Positions 6,656 through 9,571 of a stretch of DNA of 9,571 nucleotides are shown here, piece by piece; position 1 is the stretch's first letter; every line of letters begins with the position of its first letter. The notes beneath the pieces were generated by a model. That model was given only the letters and a program-made list of their open reading frames with translations. It was not told where the DNA came from and made no database searches. The stretch comes from Streptomyces lilacinus (GTDB taxonomy: Bacteria > Actinomycetota > Actinomycetes > Streptomycetales > Streptomycetaceae): NCBI GenBank assembly GCA_000715685.1, contig KL569380.1, forward strand, positions 57,095-66,665, given 5' to 3'. The position numbers and the translations under genes were made by a program.

Positions 6656-6707
6656 AAGGGCGGGTTGCGTTTCACGTGAAACCTTGCGTGGAACACAACC
6701 CGCCCTT
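6656..6707 (+). terminator. parB terminator hairpin with parS in its loop
   Basis: AAGGGCGGGTTG (6656-6667) and CAACCCGCCCTT (6696-6707) are perfect 12-bp complements. The 28-nt loop holds a complete parS. A modest T-rich run (TTTGCCTTG) follows. It starts 20 nt after the parB stop and is the obvious terminator for parAB. Confidence 0.8.
6669..6682. promoter_or_regulatory. parS: parS site 4, in the terminator loop
   Basis: Exact GTTTCACGTGAAAC between the arms of the parB terminator stem. It is the only one of the five lying in a clear untranslated hairpin loop. Confidence 0.97.
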
Positions 6708-6802
6708 TGCCTTGTCGAGCTATCGACTCAATCGACCTGTGGATACGATGCGTTGAGGTATGGCACATCCACGCTGGACACAGTTCACGGAGGGGCGGGG
6801 CC

Positions 6803-7060
6803 ATGCGAACGGTGAACCGTACCGGACTGGTGGCAGCAGGCTTGAGCCTGGGAGCAGTCGGCGGATTCGTCGGCAGTCTTCTCAGGGAGCACAGCGCGCT
6901 GAGGGCCGCCCGGAGCGTGGCACGCGACGGAAGTGAGGAACTGACTGCATGGGGCGTCGGCTCGTACCGCTCACGCTGGACAACCTCCCCGATCTGCCCA
7001 AGCGCTGTCGCTCCTGTGTCTTCTGGGAGCTGGACCCCGTCAGCGGTGAAGCCGCACTGA
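6803..7060 (+). CDS. Possible small membrane protein overlapping the GNAT gene start
   Basis: I do not recognise this 85-codon frame. It starts MRTVNRTGLVAAGLSLGAVG and has one hydrophobic stretch (about residues 8-27, Gly/Ala/Leu-rich) that could be a membrane helix or an uncleaved signal, followed by a charged segment (REHSALRAARSVARDGSEEL). The support is a strong ribosome binding site (GGAGGGG, about 8 nt before the ATG) and a start placed cleanly in the parB-GNAT gap. Against it, the first 49 codons have weaker third-position GC than neighbouring genes, and the last 37 codons overlap the conserved GNAT gene in another frame. It may be a real short gene or simply the leader of the next one. 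Confidence 0.35.
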   Translation: MRTVNRTGLVAAGLSLGAVGGFVGSLLREHSALRAARSVARDGSEELTAWGVGSYRSRWTTSPICPSAVAPVSSGSWTPSAVKPH

Positions 7061-7566
7061 GAGCAGGGCGCCCGGAGCTGGAGAAGGAAGCCTGGATCTC
7101 CGCGGTCCTGCTGGAGTGGGGCTCCTGCGGCCGGGTGGTCTATGTCGACGAAGTGCCCGTCGGCTTCGTGCTCTACGCTCCCCCGGCCTATGTCCCACGG
7201 TCGACCGCCTTTCCTACGAGCCCCGTGGCCGCGGATGCCGTGCAGCTGATGACGGCATGGCTGGCCCCCGCGTACCAGGGACAGGGGCTGGGCCGGGTCA
7301 TGGTGCAGACCGTCGCCAAGGACGTGCTGCGGCGGGGCTTCAAGGCCATCGAGGCGTTCGGCGACGCCCGCTGGAAGGAGCCGGCGTGCGTGCTGCCGGC
7401 CGACCATCTTCTGGCGGTCGGCTTCAAGACCGTGCGGCCGCACCCGCGCTACCCGCGGATGCGCCTGGAACTGCGGACCGCGCTCTCCTGGAAGGAAGAC
7501 GTCGAGCTGGCGCTGGACCGGCTGCTCGGCGCCGTACAGAAGGAGCCGGCGCTCCGGCCGTTGTAG
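6949..7566 (+). CDS. GNAT-family N-acetyltransferase-like protein
   Basis: The product is 205 aa and looks like a member of the GNAT acetyltransferase superfamily conserved beside parB in Streptomyces; its substrate is unknown. Motif A is at about residues 99-125: QLMTAWLAPAYQGQGLGRVM, where YQGQGLG (109-115) is the acetyl-CoA pyrophosphate-binding loop. The preceding strand is VVYVDEVPVGFVLYAPP (63-79), and FKAIEAFGD follows at 131-139. An N-terminal CRSC (20-23) and C60 are unusual for a simple GNAT and could be redox or metal related, but this is only a possibility. The ATG at 6949 has GAGGA 9 nt upstream and gives a natural N-terminus (MGRRLVPLTLDNLPDLPKRC). It is convergent with trxA across a shared terminator. 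Confidence 0.88.
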   Translation: MGRRLVPLTLDNLPDLPKRCRSCVFWELDPVSGEAALRAGRPELEKEAWISAVLLEWGSCGRVVYVDEVPVGFVLYAPPAYVPRSTAFPTSPVAADAVQLMTAWLAPAYQGQGLGRVMVQTVAKDVLRRGFKAIEAFGDARWKEPACVLPADHLLAVGFKTVRPHPRYPRMRLELRTALSWKEDVELALDRLLGAVQKEPALRPL

Positions 7567-7587
7567 GGCGGCTCCACCCGGGACGCG

Positions 7588-7623
7588 AACAGGCCCGCCC
7601 CTCGCAGGAGGGGCGGGCCTGTT
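7588..7623. terminator. Strong bidirectional terminator between the GNAT gene and trxA
   Basis: AGGCCCGCCCCTC (7591-7603) and GAGGGGCGGGCCT (7608-7620) are perfect complements around the loop GCAG. The stem extends by AAC and GTT to 16 pairs (7588-7623). It is almost symmetrical between convergent genes, so it can stop transcripts from both sides. The right arm ends in the first three bases of parS site 5. Confidence 0.9.
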
Positions 7624-7634
7624 TCACGTGAAAC
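7621..7634. promoter_or_regulatory. parS: parS site 5, fused to the terminator stem
   Basis: Exact GTTTCACGTGAAAC starting one base after the 13-bp core of the terminator arm. Its first GTT doubles as the outer end of the terminator stem. It lies 20 bp past the trxA stop. Confidence 0.97.
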
Positions 7635-7654
7635 GGCGTGGGACCTGGGGCCGC

Positions 7655-7981
7655 TTACGCGTGGATGAAGGGGGAGAGCTCGCGCTCGAGGGCGGCCTTG
7701 GGCTTGGCGCCGACGATGGTCTGGACGACATCGCCACCCTGGTAGACGTTGAGCGTCGGAATCGACATGACGCCGTACCTGGCAGCGGTCCCCGGGTTCT
7801 CGTCGATGTTCAGCTTGACGATCTCGATCTTGTCGCCGAATTCGGCGGCGATCGCCTCCAGGGCCGGGGCGATCTGGCGGCAGGGGCCGCACCAGGCCGC
7901 CCAGAAGTCCACCAGGACGGGCTTGTCGCTCTTGAGGACGTCCGCGTCGAAGGAAGCGTCGGTCACGGTCTTGAGAGCCAC
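7655..7981 (-). CDS. trxA: Thioredoxin TrxA
   Basis: This small cytoplasmic disulfide reductase receives electrons from NADPH through TrxB and reduces protein disulfides. The product is 108 aa, the normal thioredoxin length. The active site is WCGPC (30-34) within [18 protein letters not shown]. The cis-proline is P75 in [13 protein letters not shown]25 lies in the conserved VDFWA strand. The GTG start at 7979-7981 is preceded by AAGGAG with a 6-nt gap. It lies 47 bp downstream of trxB on the same strand, so the two are most likely co-transcribed from the SigR-type promoter before trxB. It ends near parS site 5 and the shared terminator. Confidence 0.97.
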   Translation of the reverse strand: MALKTVTDASFDADVLKSDKPVLVDFWAAWCGPCRQIAPALEAIAAEFGDKIEIVKLNIDENPGTAARYGVMSIPTLNVYQGGDVVQTIVGAKPKAALERELSPFIHA

Positions 7982-8028
7982 TGAGGTCTCCTTGAATCTT
8001 TCTGCGTGGGGTGACGGGGGTGAATGGA

Positions 8029-8997
8029 TCAGGGGGTCTTCTCGGGCTCCCGGACGTGCTCGCCGTCGGAGAGGGAGGCGAGGTAGCGCTCGGCGTCGAG
8101 GGCGGCGGAGCAGCCGGTGCCGGCGGCGGTGATCGCCTGGCGGTACGTGTGGTCGACCACGTCGCCCGCGGCAAAGACACCGGTGAGGTTCGTACGGGTC
8201 GAGGGGGCCTCCACCTTGAGGTAGCCCTCGTCGTCCAGCTCCAGCTGACCCTTGAACAGCTCGGTCCGCGGGTCGTGGCCGATGGCGATGAACAGACCCG
8301 TCACCGGGAGCTCGGAAGTCTCGCCGGTCTTCACGTTGCGCAGGGTGAGGCCGGAGAGCTTGCTCTCGCCGTGGATCTCGGCGACCTCGCTGTCCCACAC
8401 GAAGGAGATCTTCGGGTCGGCGAAGGCACGCTCCTGCATGGCCTTGCTGGCCCGCAGGGTGTCGCGACGGTGGACGACGGTCACGGACTTGGCGAAGCGC
8501 GAGAGGAAGGTCGCCTCCTCCATCGCGGTGTCGCCACCACCGATGACGGCGATGTCCTGGTCCTTGAAGAAGAAGCCGTCGCAGGTGGCGCACCACGAGA
8601 CGCCGCGACCGGAGAGCTCGTCCTCACGGGGCAGACCGAGCTTACGGTGCTGGGAACCGGTGGTGACGATCACGGCCTTGGCGCGGTGGACCGTGCCGGC
8701 GGAGTCGGTGACGGTCTTGATCTCGTCGCTGAGGTCCACGGCGATGACGTCGTCCGGAATCAGCTCGGCACCGAAGCGCTCGGCCTGGGCCCGCATGTTG
8801 TCCATCAGGTCCGGGCCCATGATCCCCTCACGGAAACCCGGGAAGTTCTCCACGTCGGTGGTGTTCATCAGCGCACCACCGGCCGTCACGGCGCCCTCGA
8901 AGACCAGAGGCTTCAGGGAGGCGCGGGCGGTGTAGAGCGCGGCCGTGTAGCCCGCGGGCCCGGAGCCAATGATGATCACGTTGCGGACGTCGCTCAC
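8029..8997 (-). CDS. trxB: Thioredoxin reductase TrxB (NADPH)
   Basis: This FAD enzyme uses NADPH to reduce thioredoxin. The product is 322 aa, the usual size for the low-molecular-weight bacterial type. The N-terminal FAD-binding motif is [15 protein letters not shown] (8-22). The redox pair is C136 and C139 in WCATCDGF. The NADPH-binding motif is [12 protein letters not shown] (151-162), with HRRDTLRA (176-183). The second FAD motif is [23 protein letters not shown] (about 273-295). The GTG start at 8995-8997 has AAGGAAG about 5 nt upstream. It is first in the trxB-trxA pair. A SigR promoter match about 60-80 bp upstream indicates induction by thiol-oxidising (disulfide) stress. Confidence 0.97.
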   Translation of the reverse strand: MSDVRNVIIIGSGPAGYTAALYTARASLKPLVFEGAVTAGGALMNTTDVENFPGFREGIMGPDLMDNMRAQAERFGAELIPDDVIAVDLSDEIKTVTDSAGTVHRAKAVIVTTGSQHRKLGLPREDELSGRGVSWCATCDGFFFKDQDIAVIGGGDTAMEEATFLSRFAKSVTVVHRRDTLRASKAMQERAFADPKISFVWDSEVAEIHGESKLSGLTLRNVKTGETSELPVTGLFIAIGHDPRTELFKGQLELDDEGYLKVEAPSTRTNLTGVFAAGDVVDHTYRQAITAAGTGCSAALDAERYLASLSDGEHVREPEKTP

Positions 8998-9054
8998 GGG
9001 TGTCTTCCTTGTCTGCCGACAGCGTCTGGATCCTTGCTGGGTCTCACCCCACCC

Positions 9055-9080
9055 AACGGATCCTACGGGGCGAGCATTCC
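9055..9080 (-). promoter_or_regulatory. trxB: SigR-type promoter of trxBA
   Basis: On the minus strand GGAAT (9076-9080), exactly 18 nt, then GTT (9055-9057) matches the SigR consensus GGAAT-N18-GTT without a mismatch. In S. coelicolor the trxBA operon is a classic SigR target, controlled by the redox-sensitive anti-sigma factor RsrA. Transcription would start near 9047, about 50 nt before trxB. Confidence 0.9.
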
Positions 9081-9111
9081 CGACGTGTGCGACAGCACGG
9101 GCTGCGACGGC

Positions 9112-9571
9112 TCAACCACGCGGCACGGTTCGATTGACCAGGACCTTCCCCGGGACCGGTGGCGAGGAGGCCTCGCACGCGGACGACACCAGATAGGCGT
9201 CGACGAGGGCGACATCCCCGGGATGAGGAAGCACCACGAGATAGGCGTCCTCGTCGTTGTACTTGTCGGGGCGCGTGGCGAGCGCCGTTTCGGGACGACC
9301 GATCCCTTCCTGGACACAGGAGGGCACGGCTGTGCCCGAGTCGCGCAGGGTCGTCTCGCGGGAGTTCCGAGGGCTCATGCCCTGCGCGCCGGCCGTTTCG
9401 ACACCGTCGGCCTTGTCCGACTGCAGCAGGCTCTGCACCCGCGCCGCGAGGTCGGGCAGTGCCTCGCCGCTCGCACTGGGCTTGGGGGCGGCTTGGGGTG
9501 TGCCGTCGCTGTCCCACTGCAGGAGGAAGGTGCCCGCGCCGATGACGGCCACCGCGCATGCGGTGCCGAGT
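9112..9571 (-). CDS. Membrane-anchored exported protein, probable anti-sigma-like (cut by right edge)
   Basis: The frame is open to the window edge, so the N-terminus is missing; 153 codons are visible. It begins with a hydrophobic stretch (LGTACAVAVIGAGTFLLQW) fitting a single membrane helix. A polar Ser/Pro/Ala-rich linker follows, then a compact end with DAYLVVLPHPGDVALVDAYLVSSAC and a final KVLVNRTVPRG. Two cysteines (in PSCVQEG and SACEAS) would lie outside the cell and could pair. The GTG at 9550-9552 falls inside the hydrophobic stretch and is unlikely to be the true start. The gene stands upstream of trxB on the same strand. In mycobacteria this slot holds the SigM anti-sigma factor, so a membrane anti-sigma role is plausible from synteny and topology, but the defining cytoplasmic domain is out of view. 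Confidence 0.7.
   Translation of the reverse strand, partial: LGTACAVAVIGAGTFLLQWDSDGTPQAAPKPSASGEALPDLAARVQSLLQSDKADGVETAGAQGMSPRNSRETTLRDSGTAVPSCVQEGIGRPETALATRPDKYNDEDAYLVVLPHPGDVALVDAYLVSSACEASSPPVPGKVLVNRTVPRG

Noticed and set aside
6738..6746. TGTGGATAC as a DnaA box after the parB terminator
   Set aside because: It is one base off the E. coli consensus but two off the GC-type consensus, and it is isolated, so a chance match is likely.
6712..6802. Promoter for the small ORF or GNAT gene
   Set aside because: TACGAT (6744-6749) could be a -10, but no -35-like hexamer stands 16-18 nt upstream. A promoter is probably present but cannot be placed.
8252..8935. 227-codon plus-strand open frame within trxB
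   Set aside because: Antisense shadow of trxB, which has complete FAD, NADPH and CxxC motifs on the minus strand.
1..9571. Mobile elements, CRISPR arrays, tRNA genes or a novel multi-gene system
   Set aside because: No transposase, flanking repeats, regularly spaced repeats or tRNA folds were seen. Nearly all genes are recognised core genes in the standard Streptomyces order.

Overview
The window is actinobacterial chromosome, almost certainly Streptomyces. It is GC-rich with strong third-position GC bias. Its gene order is the classic origin-proximal block dnaA (divergent) - rpmH - rnpA - yidD - yidC - jag - rsmG - parA - parB - GNAT gene, then trxB-trxA on the opposite strand. It carries five exact copies of the Streptomyces parS 14-mer GTTTCACGTGAAAC, and the trxBA promoter fits the SigR consensus exactly. 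No tRNA, rRNA, insertion sequence, prophage or CRISPR array was seen. This is conserved core chromosome, and I found no unknown multi-gene system in it.

Left end (1-818): the 5' end of dnaA runs off the left edge on the minus strand. The dnaA-rpmH gap holds the dnaA promoter with two head-to-head DnaA boxes just upstream of its -35, and a divergent rpmH promoter of the same layout followed by a leader of about 200 nt.

Translation, RNA and membrane block (819-4169): rpmH (L34), rnpA (RNase P protein), yidD, yidC and jag (KhpB type) are closely spaced or overlapping on the plus strand. A hairpin separates jag from rsmG (16S rRNA m7G methyltransferase), and a long hairpin terminates rsmG. Two GC-rich inverted repeats lie inside rnpA.

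Segregation block (4170-6710): a leader of about 280 bp holds one parS and a tandem pair of DnaA boxes. parA and parB follow with a 4-base stop/start overlap. Each gene carries a parS inside its coding sequence, in the same frame in both (V-S-R-E-T). A fourth parS sits in the loop of the parB terminator hairpin.

Right part (6711-9571): a possible small membrane ORF overlaps the start of a conserved GNAT-family gene. That gene meets trxA head-on at a strong bidirectional terminator whose stem runs into the fifth parS. trxB (thioredoxin reductase) and trxA (thioredoxin) form a minus-strand pair behind the SigR-type promoter. The last gene, cut by the right edge, looks like the membrane-anchored, exported C-terminal part of an anti-sigma-like protein. 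In mycobacteria this position holds the anti-SigM protein next to trxB2-trxC.

Taken together, initiation (DnaA), segregation (ParAB-parS), ribosome and RNase P biogenesis, membrane insertion and thiol redox control lie side by side. The more interesting structure is in how parS and DnaA boxes are built into coding sequences, leaders and terminators.
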